From the NCBI RefSeq assembly GCF_027214045.1, contig NZ_JAPWHE010000001.1, forward strand, positions 666,946-730,945: a stretch of DNA of 64,000 bases, read 5' to 3'. Below, in pieces: positions 43,588 through 52,625 of the stretch. Each line of letters starts with the position of its first letter. The first letter of the stretch is position 1. Under the pieces are notes generated by a model. It worked only from the letters and a program-made list of their open reading frames with translations, ran no database searches and was not told the origin of the DNA. Origin of the DNA: Castellaniella denitrificans (GTDB lineage: Bacteria > Pseudomonadota > Gammaproteobacteria > Burkholderiales > Burkholderiaceae_B). The translations under genes and the position numbers were made by a program.

Positions 43588-44610
43588 ATGCGTGGATTCA
43601 AAATGATCGCCGGCCTGGCCGTCCTGCTGGGCGCCGGCATGCCCCTGGCCCAGGCCGACACCCTGTCCGTCGTCAAGGAACGCGGCGCCGTGCAGTGCGG
43701 CGTCACCACCGGCTTCGCCGGCTTCTCGGCGCCCGACACCAAGGGCGAATGGAAGGGCCTGGACGTGGACATGTGCCGCGCCGTCGCGGCCGCCGTGCTG
43801 GGCGACGCGTCCAAGGTCAAGATCGTGCCCCTGAACGCGCAGCAGCGCTTCACCGCCCTGCAATCGGGCGAAATCGACCTGCTGGCGCGCAACACCACCG
43901 TGACCCAGTCGCGCGATACCTCGCTGGGCGCCATTCACGCCGCCATCAACTTCTATGACGGCCAGGGTTTCATGGTGCCCAAGTCCCTGGGCGTCACATC
44001 GGCCCGCGGCCTGAACGGGGCCACGGTCTGCATGCAGACCGGCACCTCCAACGAGCAGAACATGGCCGATTGGGCGCGCGCGAACAACGTGAAATACACG
44101 CCGGTCGTGATCGCGCAGTTCAACGAAGTCGTCAACGCGTTCGCGGCCGGCCGCTGCGACGTGTTCACCACCGACGCTTCGGGCCTGGCCTCGATCCGCA
44201 TCTCCAAGATGTCCCAGCCCGCCGACTACGTGATCCTGCCGGAAATCATCTCCAAGGAACCCCTCGGCCCCTTCGTGCGCCAGGGCGACGACGCCTGGCT
44301 GAACATCGTCAAATGGAGCTTCCACGCCATGGCCGGCGCCGAAGAGCTGGGCGTGACCGCGGCCAATGTCGACGCGCAATTGAAAAGCACAGATCCCAAC
44401 GTGCAACGCCTGCTGGGCGTGACAGGCAACGCGGGCAAGAACCTGGGGCTGGACGACGAGCAATGGGCCTATCGCATCGTCAAGCAGGTGGGCAACTACG
44501 GCGAATCGTTCGAACGCAACGTGGGCATGGGCAGCCCGCTGCAGATCCAGCGCGGCCTGAACGCCCTCTGGAAGGACGGCGGCCTGCTGTATCCGTTGCC
44601 GATCCGGTGA
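43588..44610 (+). CDS. aapJ: Polar amino-acid ABC importer binding protein (AapJ/BztA type), orphan
   Basis: The 340-residue periplasmic protein has a signal peptide of about 23 residues and the general L-amino-acid-binding features 'VQCGVTTGFAGFSAPDTKGEW', 'DVDMCRAVAAAVLGD' and 'LARNTTVTQSRDT'. It resembles AapJ of the Aap/Bzt system for glutamate and other polar amino acids. No AapQMP permease or ATPase genes follow, so it must use partners coded elsewhere. GAGGGAGA precedes the ATG. The stop codon adjoins the stop of the convergent gene with no base between. Confidence 0.92.
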   Translation: MRGFKMIAGLAVLLGAGMPLAQADTLSVVKERGAVQCGVTTGFAGFSAPDTKGEWKGLDVDMCRAVAAAVLGDASKVKIVPLNAQQRFTALQSGEIDLLARNTTVTQSRDTSLGAIHAAINFYDGQGFMVPKSLGVTSARGLNGATVCMQTGTSNEQNMADWARANNVKYTPVVIAQFNEVVNAFAAGRCDVFTTDASGLASIRISKMSQPADYVILPEIISKEPLGPFVRQGDDAWLNIVKWSFHAMAGAEELGVTAANVDAQLKSTDPNVQRLLGVTGNAGKNLGLDDEQWAYRIVKQVGNYGESFERNVGMGSPLQIQRGLNALWKDGGLLYPLPIR

Positions 44611-45084
44611 CTAGAGCCTCTTCCGGTACACCAGGCTGATGCGGGCGAAGGCCGCCTGCAATTCCGGCGTGCCGGCCTGAAAGATCACGGGCCGGCCTTT
44701 TTGCACGAAGCACACCAGTTTCTTCGAGGCGAACAGCGGAATGAACTTGGTGGACTGGAGTTCGTTCCAGGGCACCTCGCGGCGCGTGATCCAGGACTGG
44801 CGGATGCCCCAGTCGGATATTTCCGTCACCGAGGTCCACATGTGGACGCTCATCCAGAGCAGCGCGCCGAAGCACACCACGATGCTGGCGATGACCGGCA
44901 TCGGCAACGCCCGCTCCGGCGAGAGTTGCAGCACCATGACCAGACGCACGGCGATCGCGGCCATGATGAGCCAGGCGACGACGGCGATCCAGCGGGGCCA
45001 CGCCCGGCCGCGCAGCGGCAGCGGCCCGATCTGGGCCATGAGGGCGTCGTGTTCTTCGGGGGAGGGACGGCCGAACGGGGACAT
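44611..45084 (-). CDS. Small two-helix membrane protein, function unknown
   Basis: The 157-residue protein has two predicted membrane helices (about residues 32-52 and 65-86) followed by a soluble domain of about 70 residues rich in beta strands ('TEISDWGIRQSWITRREVPWNE'), similar in layout to PH-like or YcxB-type membrane proteins. I do not recognise a function. It begins two bases after the mvaB stop, so it is cotranscribed with it. Its ATG at 45084 is the only start that fits the operon spacing; longer frames overlap mvaB. Confidence 0.8.
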   Translation of the reverse strand: MSPFGRPSPEEHDALMAQIGPLPLRGRAWPRWIAVVAWLIMAAIAVRLVMVLQLSPERALPMPVIASIVVCFGALLWMSVHMWTSVTEISDWGIRQSWITRREVPWNELQSTKFIPLFASKKLVCFVQKGRPVIFQAGTPELQAAFARISLVYRKRL

Positions 45085-45086
45085 CG

Positions 45087-45989
45087 TCAGGCCTTCTTCA
45101 GTGCCAGGGCGCGGCCCGCGCGGCTGGAGGTGGGGCGGCCGATGCGTTCGGAAATCCATTGGCCGATGTCCACGACGGCGTCCAGGTCCACCCCGGTATG
45201 CAGCCCCTGGCCGCGCAGCAGGTACAGCACGTCTTCCGTGGCGACGTTGCCGGTGGCGCCCTTGGCATAGGGGCAGCCGCCCAGGCCGGCGACCGAGCTG
45301 TGAAAGATGCGCACCCCGCAGTCCAGCGCGGCCAGAATGTTGGCCAGCGCCTGGCCGTAGGTGTCGTGGAAATGCCCCGAAACCCGCGTGCCCAGGTCGG
45401 CGACCTGACCGACGGCGCGCAGCACGCGCCCGACCTGGGCGGCCGTGCCCACGCCGATGGTATCGGCCACATCGATTTCGTCGCAGCCCAGCCGCAGCAG
45501 GCGTTCGGCCACGTCGACGACGGCGGCCACCGGGGTTTCGCCCTGGTAGGGACAGCCCAGCGCGCAACTGATGCTGCCGCGCAGGCGCATCCCGGCCTCT
45601 TTCGCGGCGGCGGCCACGGGCTCGAAGCGGGCGATGGATTCGGCGATGGAGCAGTTGATGTTGCGCTGGGAGAAGGCCTCGCTGGCGGCGCCGAAGATCA
45701 CGACCTCGTCGGCGCGCGCGGCCAGGGCGCCTTCGAAGCCGCGCAGATTGGGCGCCAGGACGGAGTAGATCGTGCCGGGACGGCGGTCGATGCCGGCCAT
45801 GACTGCAGCGCCGTCGGCCATTTGCGGCACCCATTTCGGGGAAACGAAGGACGCGGCCTCGACATTCTGGAAGCCGGCGGCCGCCAGGCGGTCGACGAGC
45901 TCGATCTTGACGGCGGTGTCGACGAACTGCTTTTCATTCTGCAGGCCATCGCGCGGCCCGACTTCGACGATTTTGATGTGTTCGGCCAT
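45087..45989 (-). CDS. mvaB: Hydroxymethylglutaryl-CoA lyase
   Basis: The enzyme splits HMG-CoA into acetoacetate and acetyl-CoA, the last step of leucine breakdown. The 300-residue protein is a DRE-TIM metallolyase with 'VGPRDGLQNE' near the start, metal ligands in 'GHFHDT' (His206, His208) and the catalytic Cys239 in 'GLGGCPYAKGATGNVATED'. No other leucine-degradation genes are next to it. It is followed by the small membrane protein and is divergent from nothing; dprA lies upstream on the same strand, ending 60 bases away. Confidence 0.96.
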   Translation of the reverse strand: MAEHIKIVEVGPRDGLQNEKQFVDTAVKIELVDRLAAAGFQNVEAASFVSPKWVPQMADGAAVMAGIDRRPGTIYSVLAPNLRGFEGALAARADEVVIFGAASEAFSQRNINCSIAESIARFEPVAAAAKEAGMRLRGSISCALGCPYQGETPVAAVVDVAERLLRLGCDEIDVADTIGVGTAAQVGRVLRAVGQVADLGTRVSGHFHDTYGQALANILAALDCGVRIFHSSVAGLGGCPYAKGATGNVATEDVLYLLRGQGLHTGVDLDAVVDIGQWISERIGRPTSSRAGRALALKKA

Positions 45990-46048
45990 GGATTTCGTCC
46001 GGCGAGGATCCCCAATCGGGAGAGGGGTCCATCATAGCGCAGCCGGAC

Positions 46049-47260
46049 TCAGGTTCCGCGCCGGTAGCGGCCGTCGGCGGTGCGCTCGATCCGGCCGGCG
46101 ATTTCCAGCAGGGTCAGCCGGCCCATCAGGCGGTCGACGGGCCATTCCAGATCCGTCTGCAAGGTGTCCAGGGCGACCGGGTCGAGGCCGATCCGGCGCA
46201 GCAGGGCATCGGCGTCGGGATCGGCACCCGTGTCCGGCGCCCCCTCGGAAATGGCCGGCCCCGTCGGGGGAATGGGCACGGTCGATGAAGCGCCGTCATG
46301 CCGGGAGACGTCGGGCCCCGCATCGGATGTCGGTCTGGCCGCCGGGATCCCCGGCAGCGCGCCTTGCCGGAGTTCCTCGGCGATGTCCTGGCCGGACTCG
46401 ACCAGCTTGGCGCCCTGGCGGATCAGGGCGTGGCAACCGCGCGACAGGGGGGAGTGGATGGAACCGGGAATCGCGAAGACCTCGCGCCCGAGTTCGCCGG
46501 CCAGCCGGGCGGTGATCAGCGAACCGCTGCGCGCCGCGGCCTCGACCACCAGCACCCCCTGGCTCAGGGCGGCGACGATGCGGTTGCGCTGCGGGAAATG
46601 AAAAGGCAGTCCCGGTGTTCCCAGGGGAAATTCGGACAGCAGCAGGCCATGGGTGGCGATGCGGTGGGCCAGGGCGTGGTGAGCGGGCGGATAGACCCGG
46701 TCGACACCTGTGCCCAGGACGGCCAGGGTGCCGCCGCCGGCTGCGCCGGCGTCCAGGGCGCCGGCATGGGCCGCGCCATCGATGCCGCTGGCCAGGCCGC
46801 TGACCACGCACCAGCCCTGCAGCGCCAGGTGGCGCGCGAAGGCATGGGCGTTGCGTTCGCCGTCCGATGTGGCGTGGCGCGCGCCGACGATCGCCAGCAT
46901 GGGCCGGTTCAGCACAGCCAGCCGGCCATGGGCGTACAGGATCGGCGGCGGGTCGCTCAGCGCGTACAGCGTGCGCGGATAGTGGGGATCGGCCAGGGTC
47001 AGCAAGTGATGGTCGTCGCCCCGCAGCCAGTCCAGCGTCTGGTCGATGGCGACCTGGATCTCCGGTTCGGGCGGCTGGCGCAGGCGGGCCGCCAGCGCCG
47101 GATCCAGATAGCGGGCCAGGTTGCCGGTGGTGGCCTCGACGATGTGCTGCGGCATGCCGAAGACCGACAGCAGCAGACGGATCCGGGCCGCGCCCAGTCC
47201 GGGTTCGAGGCTCAGGCGGATCCAGGCGCGCAGTTCAGGTTCGGGGGCGTTCAGGGGCAT
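46049..47260 (-). CDS. dprA: DNA-processing protein DprA
   Basis: DprA binds incoming single-stranded DNA during transformation and loads RecA. The 403-residue protein has the Rossmann-like core with 'VGARHATSDGERNA', 'GLASGIDGAAHAGAL', 'GTGVDRVYPPAH' and 'FPQRNRIVAALSQGVLVVEA', plus a C-terminal winged-helix DML1-like domain (about 345-403) after a proline-rich linker. The ATG at 47260 matches the family length; the frame reaches 47326 across a palindrome. It is divergent from def-fmt, the usual arrangement. Confidence 0.95.
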   Translation of the reverse strand: MPLNAPEPELRAWIRLSLEPGLGAARIRLLLSVFGMPQHIVEATTGNLARYLDPALAARLRQPPEPEIQVAIDQTLDWLRGDDHHLLTLADPHYPRTLYALSDPPPILYAHGRLAVLNRPMLAIVGARHATSDGERNAHAFARHLALQGWCVVSGLASGIDGAAHAGALDAGAAGGGTLAVLGTGVDRVYPPAHHALAHRIATHGLLLSEFPLGTPGLPFHFPQRNRIVAALSQGVLVVEAAARSGSLITARLAGELGREVFAIPGSIHSPLSRGCHALIRQGAKLVESGQDIAEELRQGALPGIPAARPTSDAGPDVSRHDGASSTVPIPPTGPAISEGAPDTGADPDADALLRRIGLDPVALDTLQTDLEWPVDRLMGRLTLLEIAGRIERTADGRYRRGT

Positions 47261-47312
47261 GGCGCCAGTGTGCCATGAACGGCGGCCGCGTTTCGCTGTG
47301 GGCGGGCGGTTT

Positions 47313-47326
47313 ATGTCCCGGGACAT
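47313..47326. promoter_or_regulatory. 14-base perfect palindrome between dprA and def
   Basis: ATGTCCCGGGACAT lies 52 bases from the dprA start and 48 bases from the def start. It is perfectly symmetrical with no spacer. It may be an operator for either direction; no known consensus is recognised. Confidence 0.4.
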
Positions 47327-47374
47327 GGTCCTGATTTATCATGGAGCTTTGGCATCACCGTCACGGTTTTAGAC

Positions 47375-47899
47375 ATGGCTCTGCTTCCCATTCTCAAATA
47401 CCCGGATCCCCGGCTGCACAAGGTCGCCGCCCCGGTGCGACAGGTGGACGATCGCATCCGCCAACTGGTGCGCGATATGGCCGAAACCATGTACGCGGCG
47501 CCCGGGGTCGGCCTGGCGGCCACCCAGGTGGATGTCCACGAACGGATCGTGGTCATCGACGTTTCCGAAGACGGCAACGACCTGCACGTGCTGATCAACC
47601 CCGAAATCACCTGGAAGAGCGAAGAACTCCAGGTCTACGAAGAAGGCTGCCTGTCGGTGCCCGGTGTCTACGACGAGGTCGAACGCTCCGCGCGCATCCA
47701 CGTGCGCGCCCTGGACGAGCGCGGCGAACCCTACGAGTTCGACGCCGAGGGTCTGCTGGCCGTGTGCGTGCAGCACGAACTCGATCATCTGCTGGGCAAG
47801 GTCTTCGTCGAGTACCTGTCCGTGCTCAAGCAGAACCGCATCCGCACGCGCCTGCGCAAGCAGCAGCGCGAGTCCCAGCGTGAATCCGCCGGAGTCTGA
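47375..47899 (+). CDS. def: Peptide deformylase
   Basis: Def removes the formyl group from the initiator methionine of new proteins. The 174-residue metalloenzyme has all three motifs: 'GVGLAATQ' (residues 44-51), 'EGCLSVPG' with metal ligand Cys92, and 'QHELDH' with His134, Glu135 and His138. Its stop adjoins the fmt start (TGAATG), so deformylation and formylation enzymes are made together. It is divergent from dprA. Confidence 0.98.
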   Translation: MALLPILKYPDPRLHKVAAPVRQVDDRIRQLVRDMAETMYAAPGVGLAATQVDVHERIVVIDVSEDGNDLHVLINPEITWKSEELQVYEEGCLSVPGVYDEVERSARIHVRALDERGEPYEFDAEGLLAVCVQHELDHLLGKVFVEYLSVLKQNRIRTRLRKQQRESQRESAGV

Positions 47900-48856
47900 A
47901 TGCGTGTCGCCTTCGCGGGAACCCCGGAATTCGCCCGGCAGGCCCTGGATGCCCTGATCGGGGCGGGGCATCGGATCGTCTGTGTCCTGACCCAGCCTGA
48001 CCGCCCCTCGGGGCGCGGCATGAAGCGCGTGCCCAGCTCCGTCAAGCAGGCCGCCATCGAGGCCGGCATCCCCGTACTGCAGCCGCGCAGCCTGCGCCTG
48101 GACGGCAAATATCCGGAAGACGCCCGGGATGCCGAGGCCGCGCTTCGGGATCTGGCGCCGGACGTCATGGTGGTGGCGGCCTATGGCCTGATCTTGCCCC
48201 GATGGGTGCTGGACCTGCCGCGCCACGGTTGCCTGAACATCCACGCCAGCCTGCTGCCGCGCTGGCGCGGGGCGGCGCCCATCCAGCGCGCGATCGAGGC
48301 GGGCGACGCCGTCAGCGGCGTGACCATCATGCAGATGGACGCGGGCCTGGACACGGGCGACATGCTGCATCGGGTGGAACGTCCGCTGACGGCCGACGAG
48401 ACCGGCGCCAGCCTGCATGACGGGCTGGCGGCCGATGGCGCGCGCGCCATCGTGGATGTCCTGGCGTGGTTGGCGGCCGGGCATGCGCCCGTGCCGGTCC
48501 CTCAGCCGGAGGCGGGCGTATGTTATGCGGACAAGCTGCAGAAGTCCGAGTCGGCGCTGGACTTTTCCCGCTCCGCAGGGGAACTGGCGCGGCGGGTGCG
48601 GGCCTTCGATCCCTTTCCCGGCACGACGATGCCGCTGCCGGGCATGGACCAGCCGGTGAAGGTCTGGGCGGCGCGGGCGTTGCCGGCCACAGGCGTGATC
48701 GGGAACGGCGCGCTGGCGCCCGGTGCGATCGTGGCCATGGGGCCTGACGGCATCGATGTGGCGACGGCCGATGGCGTATTGCGTGTGACGGCGCTGCAGA
48801 AGCCCGGTGGGCGGCGCCAGCCGGTGGCCGAGTTCATGCGGTCGTATCGCGGCTAG
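47900..48856 (+). CDS. fmt: Methionyl-tRNA formyltransferase
   Basis: Fmt formylates Met-tRNA of the initiator with 10-formyl-tetrahydrofolate. The 318-residue protein has 'FAGTPEFARQAL' at the start, the folate-site 'NIHASLLPRWRGAAPIQRAI' and 'MQMDAGLDTGDML', followed by the C-terminal tRNA-binding barrel. It starts one codon after the def stop. A GCCCGGC-GCGC-GCCGGGC hairpin (48857-48874) follows its stop. Confidence 0.97.
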   Translation: MRVAFAGTPEFARQALDALIGAGHRIVCVLTQPDRPSGRGMKRVPSSVKQAAIEAGIPVLQPRSLRLDGKYPEDARDAEAALRDLAPDVMVVAAYGLILPRWVLDLPRHGCLNIHASLLPRWRGAAPIQRAIEAGDAVSGVTIMQMDAGLDTGDMLHRVERPLTADETGASLHDGLAADGARAIVDVLAWLAAGHAPVPVPQPEAGVCYADKLQKSESALDFSRSAGELARRVRAFDPFPGTTMPLPGMDQPVKVWAARALPATGVIGNGALAPGAIVAMGPDGIDVATADGVLRVTALQKPGGRRQPVAEFMRSYRG

Positions 48857-48874
48857 GCCCGGCGCGCGCCGGGC
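48857..48874. other. GC hairpin between convergent fmt and ntrX
   Basis: GCCCGGC-GCGC-GCCGGGC is a perfect 7-base-pair hairpin directly after the fmt stop, and a second G+C dyad follows at about 48884-48898. Neither has a T tract, so termination here would be weak or Rho-dependent. Confidence 0.45.
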
Positions 48875-48909
48875 GGTCGCGGCGGCCCGGCCGGGGCCGT
48901 GCGTGTCGT

Positions 48910-49623
48910 TCAGCCGCCGGACGATTTCTTGCGCGAGGTGTCGATGCCGAGCTGTTTCAGCTTGCGGTACAGGTGGGTGCGCTCCAGCCCGGTGCGCTCG
49001 GAAACCCGCGTCATGCTGTGGTTTTCGTGCAGCAGGTGGTATTCGAAGTAGATCCGCTCGAATTCGTCGCGGGCCTCGCGCAGGGGCTGGTTCAACGAGA
49101 TCCGGCCCAGATGCGAATCATCGGGGGCGGGATCGGCGGGCGCCGCGCCCATGGGCTGCGCGGCGGCAGGGCCGCCCGCCAGCGCGGGCGGCTGGGTGAA
49201 GACCGGGTCGGCGGGGGGGGGCGGACGTTCGGTGCGGCTGCGCATGGAGGCCGGGATCACCGGGCGCGCGAGGCCGGCGGCGACGGTCTTCAGCAGCTTC
49301 TGCAGCGTGATGGGCTTTTCCAGGAAGTCGACGGCACCGATGCGGGTGGCCTCGACGGCGGTGTCCACGGTGGCATGGCCGCTCATCATGATGACGGGCA
49401 TGTTCAACAAGCCCTGGCTGGACCATTCCTTGAGCAGGCTGACCCCGTCGATGTCGGGCATCCAGATGTCCAGCAGCACCAGATCGGGGCGTTGGCGGAG
49501 ACGGGATTCGCGAGCCTGCGCCGCATTTTCCGCGAGTTCGACCGTGTGGCCTTCGTCGTAGAGAATTTCGGACAGCAGTTCGCGGATGCCTATTTCGTCG
49601 TCCACCACCAGAATTCTGGCCAT
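48910..49623 (-). CDS. ntrX: NtrX-like response regulator without AAA+ domain
   Basis: The 237-residue protein has a receiver domain (1-118) with phosphorylation site Asp52 and 'VDDE' at residues 7-10, a proline/alanine-rich linker (about 119-180) and a Fis-type helix-turn-helix (about 195-232, 'SRVSERTGLERTHLYRKLKQL' in pattern). NtrX proteins usually carry a sigma-54-activating AAA+ domain between them; it is absent, so the protein probably does not act on sigma-54 promoters. It lies 63 bases after the ntrY stop and is its expected partner. Confidence 0.9.
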   Translation of the reverse strand: MARILVVDDEIGIRELLSEILYDEGHTVELAENAAQARESRLRQRPDLVLLDIWMPDIDGVSLLKEWSSQGLLNMPVIMMSGHATVDTAVEATRIGAVDFLEKPITLQKLLKTVAAGLARPVIPASMRSRTERPPPPADPVFTQPPALAGGPAAAQPMGAAPADPAPDDSHLGRISLNQPLREARDEFERIYFEYHLLHENHSMTRVSERTGLERTHLYRKLKQLGIDTSRKKSSGG

Positions 49624-49686
49624 ATCACCTCACCTTGTGTTCTGCGTATTATCGTGTGCTTGCCTGGGCGCGTCCAGCCGGAAGGA

Positions 49687-52011
49687 CTAGGTCGCCAGCC
49701 TCGAAAACAGAATGGAAATGCGGGCGCCGCCTTCGGTCCGGTTGGAAATGTCCACCTGGGCGGCGTGTTCCTCGATGATCTTCTTGACGATCGCCAGTCC
49801 CAGTCCGGTGCCGGTCGGTTTGGTCGTCACATAAGGTTCGAAGACGCGGTGCAGCACCTCGGGTGCGAAGCCCGGGCCGTTGTCCGAGACCGTGAGCCGG
49901 ATACGGGGCTGCCCTGATCCGTCCTCCGGACGGATCAGGCGGGTCTGCACGCGGACCTCGGCCGTGCCGGGCCCGGCGTGCTGGCAGGCGGCGTCGCGGG
50001 CGTTGGCCAGCAGGTTGTGGATGACCTGGCGCAACTGGGCCGGGTCTCCCTGGATCGGCGGCAGGTCCGGCGCCAGCAGGGCATCGAAGCGGGCCGCGCC
50101 CGGGGTGGCGGGCGGCGGGGCCGGCTCGGCGGGATCCCAGCCGTACAAGGTCAGGACCTCCGTCAGCAGGGCGTTCAGATCGATGTCCTGCATCTGCGCA
50201 GGCGGCGTGCGGGCGTATTCGCGGAAATCGTCCACCATGCGTTTCAGGGACGCGACCTGGTTGACGATGGTCTGGATGGACCGCTGCAGCATGGCGGCGT
50301 CGTCCGGCGCCAGCCGGTCGGCCAGTTTCATGGCCAGCCGCTCGGCCGACAGCTGGATGGGGGTGAGGGGGTTCTTGATTTCATGCGCCAGGCGGCGGGC
50401 GACCTCGCCCCAGGCGACCGTGCGGTTGGCGGAGATCACTTCGCTGATGTCGTCGAACACCACCAGGTAACCGTCCTCGTGGCCGTCCATGAGCAGCCGG
50501 GTCCCCCGGGCCAGCAGAGTGACGACGTGTTTCTTGCGCTCATTGTCCGGCGCGGCCTGGAGCTCGACTTCGAACTGCTGTTGCCAGTAGGGGCGCGTCG
50601 ATTCGACCGCGTCGTGGGCGGAGAACGCCTGGCGGATCAGGCTGGCGAGCGCCAGCGCGCCATCGACGGTTTCCAGCGGGCGGCCCTGGGCGGTGCGCAG
50701 GTCGACATGCAGGATGTTCTGGGCGCCCTGGTTGAACAGCGTCAGCCGGAAGGCGTGGTCGAACACCAGCACCCCGGAGGACAGGTTGCTGAGCACCGAT
50801 TCCAGGTACAGGTTGCTCTGTTCCAACTGGCGGCGGTGACGGTCGACCATCTGGCGGGCCTCGTCCAGCTGGCGCGTCATGGCGTTGAACGAGCGGGTCA
50901 GTTGGCCGACTTCGTCGCGCGCGGGCGGCTCTGGCAGGGGGCGGTAGTCGCCGACCCCGACGGCCTGGGTGCCCGAAGCCAGCGACAGCAAAGGCCGCAC
51001 CAGGCGGCGCGAGACGGCCAGTGCCACGACGACGGCGGCGAAGACGGCCAGGATCAGGGCCAGCGTCAGGGTGATGCCATAGAGTTTGCGCAGGCCCAGG
51101 CGCGACAGGGCCAGTTCCTGGTAGTCGCGGAAGCCCTGCTGGACCTGGCTGGCATTGTGGGCGATGCGTTCCGGCACGGCCTGGATCACCTGCAGCCAGC
51201 GCGAATCGCCGCCCAGACTCATGGGGTTGCCCAGCCGGTCCGCGGCGGCCGGACCCAGCGGGATCACGACGCGCAGATGCAGACCGTCGCTGGTCGGCCC
51301 GTCGCCGGGGCCCGCATCGGCCTCGGCCGCGGCGTAGCCCTGGGCGACCCGCAATTGGTTCATGACGCTGCTGGGGGGCAGATCCGGCAACAACTGGCTG
51401 AAGGCCGACGAGGAAAAGGCCACCAGGCGGCCGTTGCCGGTGAAGACCATGGCTTCGTCGATTTCGTTGGCGGCGCGCAGCGAGGTGATCAGCAGGGCGG
51501 TTTCAGCGTCGCTGGCGCTGCTCAGCCGCAAGGCCATGTTGCGCGCCCGGCCGTTGAGTTCGGTGAGCTGGGCGTCCAGCGCCGCGCGGCCGAGGTTCAG
51601 GCCGGCTTCCAGGGCGGTGTCGACCCGGACGTTGAACCAGGACTCGATCGAGCGCGACATGAACTGTACCGACAGCACGTAGATCAGCACGCCCGGCAGG
51701 ATGCCGATCAGGGTGAAATACAGCGTAAAGCGGGCGGTCAGCCGGGCGCCGAACTGGCGCCGCCGGATCTGGCGCAGCAGCCGGATCGAGAGCATGGCGA
51801 CCCAGGACATCAAGGCGATTGCCAGAATGCCGTTGAGCACCAGCAGCACGTCGTACTGCTGCGCATAGCGCGAGGCATTGCCGGTGGACCAGACCAGGAG
51901 GCCCAGCAGCGCGATCGCGCTGGCGGCGGCGACCCCCAGCGCGGAGCGCAGCGCCCAGCGGATCAGCCGCGGGGCGTTGCGGCGGAGATCGAAAAAGTGA
52001 ATTCTTTCCAT
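49687..52011 (-). CDS. ntrY: NtrY-like sensor histidine kinase
   Basis: The 774-residue membrane kinase has several N-terminal helices, a periplasmic segment, a HAMP region ('RRLVRPLLSLASGTQAVGVG'), a PAS domain, and HisKA/HATPase domains. The H box is 'RRLAHEIKNPLTPIQLSAER', the N box 'NLLANARDA', and the G boxes 'DNGPGFAP' and 'GTGLGLAIVKK'. It senses an unknown signal and phosphorylates the NtrX-like regulator. The ATG at 52011 lies 49 bases inside the DUF4390 gene; the open frame to 52305 is an overlap shadow. Confidence 0.93.
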   Translation of the reverse strand: MERIHFFDLRRNAPRLIRWALRSALGVAAASAIALLGLLVWSTGNASRYAQQYDVLLVLNGILAIALMSWVAMLSIRLLRQIRRRQFGARLTARFTLYFTLIGILPGVLIYVLSVQFMSRSIESWFNVRVDTALEAGLNLGRAALDAQLTELNGRARNMALRLSSASDAETALLITSLRAANEIDEAMVFTGNGRLVAFSSSAFSQLLPDLPPSSVMNQLRVAQGYAAAEADAGPGDGPTSDGLHLRVVIPLGPAAADRLGNPMSLGGDSRWLQVIQAVPERIAHNASQVQQGFRDYQELALSRLGLRKLYGITLTLALILAVFAAVVVALAVSRRLVRPLLSLASGTQAVGVGDYRPLPEPPARDEVGQLTRSFNAMTRQLDEARQMVDRHRRQLEQSNLYLESVLSNLSSGVLVFDHAFRLTLFNQGAQNILHVDLRTAQGRPLETVDGALALASLIRQAFSAHDAVESTRPYWQQQFEVELQAAPDNERKKHVVTLLARGTRLLMDGHEDGYLVVFDDISEVISANRTVAWGEVARRLAHEIKNPLTPIQLSAERLAMKLADRLAPDDAAMLQRSIQTIVNQVASLKRMVDDFREYARTPPAQMQDIDLNALLTEVLTLYGWDPAEPAPPPATPGAARFDALLAPDLPPIQGDPAQLRQVIHNLLANARDAACQHAGPGTAEVRVQTRLIRPEDGSGQPRIRLTVSDNGPGFAPEVLHRVFEPYVTTKPTGTGLGLAIVKKIIEEHAAQVDISNRTEGGARISILFSRLAT

Positions 52012-52532
52012 GGAGTCGTCAGGGACCAGGCCGCGCTGTTGAGGGCGTCGACCTGGAAGGGGCGGGCCAGTCGGGACGTGTCCAGCCGCAGCCGCAGCCG
52101 CCCCTGATAGGTCTGGTCTGGCGTGAAGCGGCCGACATCGCCGAGAGGCCAGTCGCGGATGTGGCGCACCAGGTCGAGGGCTTCGTCCAGGGATGTGGCC
52201 GGCAGGGACAGATCCCCAGTCCCGACCCGCCACTGGCGCGTCAGCGCGTTGTACTGGATGCGCCAGGTCTGGCTGGTCGACAGGACCGTCTCGTCGAACC
52301 ACCACCAGCGCGGGTGATCGATGGTCAGGTCCGCCGTGAAGTACAGCGGGAGGCCTTTGCGGGCGGCGTCGTGCAGTTCGTCGCCCAGGGTGAACTCGAT
52401 GTCGGCGTTCAACAGGAGCTGGTCCTGGCGCATCACGGGTTCGATGCGCACGATCCGGCCGTCGTCGGCCCGGGCGGCCGGGGAGGTCAGGAACAGGAGG
52501 CTGAAGGCCAGTAGGATCAGGAAACGTGGCAT
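51963..52532 (-). CDS. DUF4390 exported protein
   Basis: The 189-residue protein has a signal peptide of about 22 residues (cleavage after 'ARA') and a beta-rich body with 'DQLLLNADIEFTLGDELHDA' and 'WWWFDETVL'. It belongs to the DUF4390 family, which sits between rsmB and the NtrY-like kinase in betaproteobacteria. Its function is not known; an envelope role linked to kinase sensing is a guess from position. Its last 49 bases overlap the kinase gene in another frame. Confidence 0.88.
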   Translation of the reverse strand: MPRFLILLAFSLLFLTSPAARADDGRIVRIEPVMRQDQLLLNADIEFTLGDELHDAARKGLPLYFTADLTIDHPRWWWFDETVLSTSQTWRIQYNALTRQWRVGTGDLSLPATSLDEALDLVRHIRDWPLGDVGRFTPDQTYQGRLRLRLDTSRLARPFQVDALNSAAWSLTTPWKEFTFSISAATPRG

Positions 52533-52625
52533 GCGCTGGCGGGGATGGAGCGGAAAGTCACGGACAGTCGCAGTATTGTTGAGCCCGCGCCAAAGCGCAA
52601 GCCGCGCGGTGCCGTGCCGGCGGCC

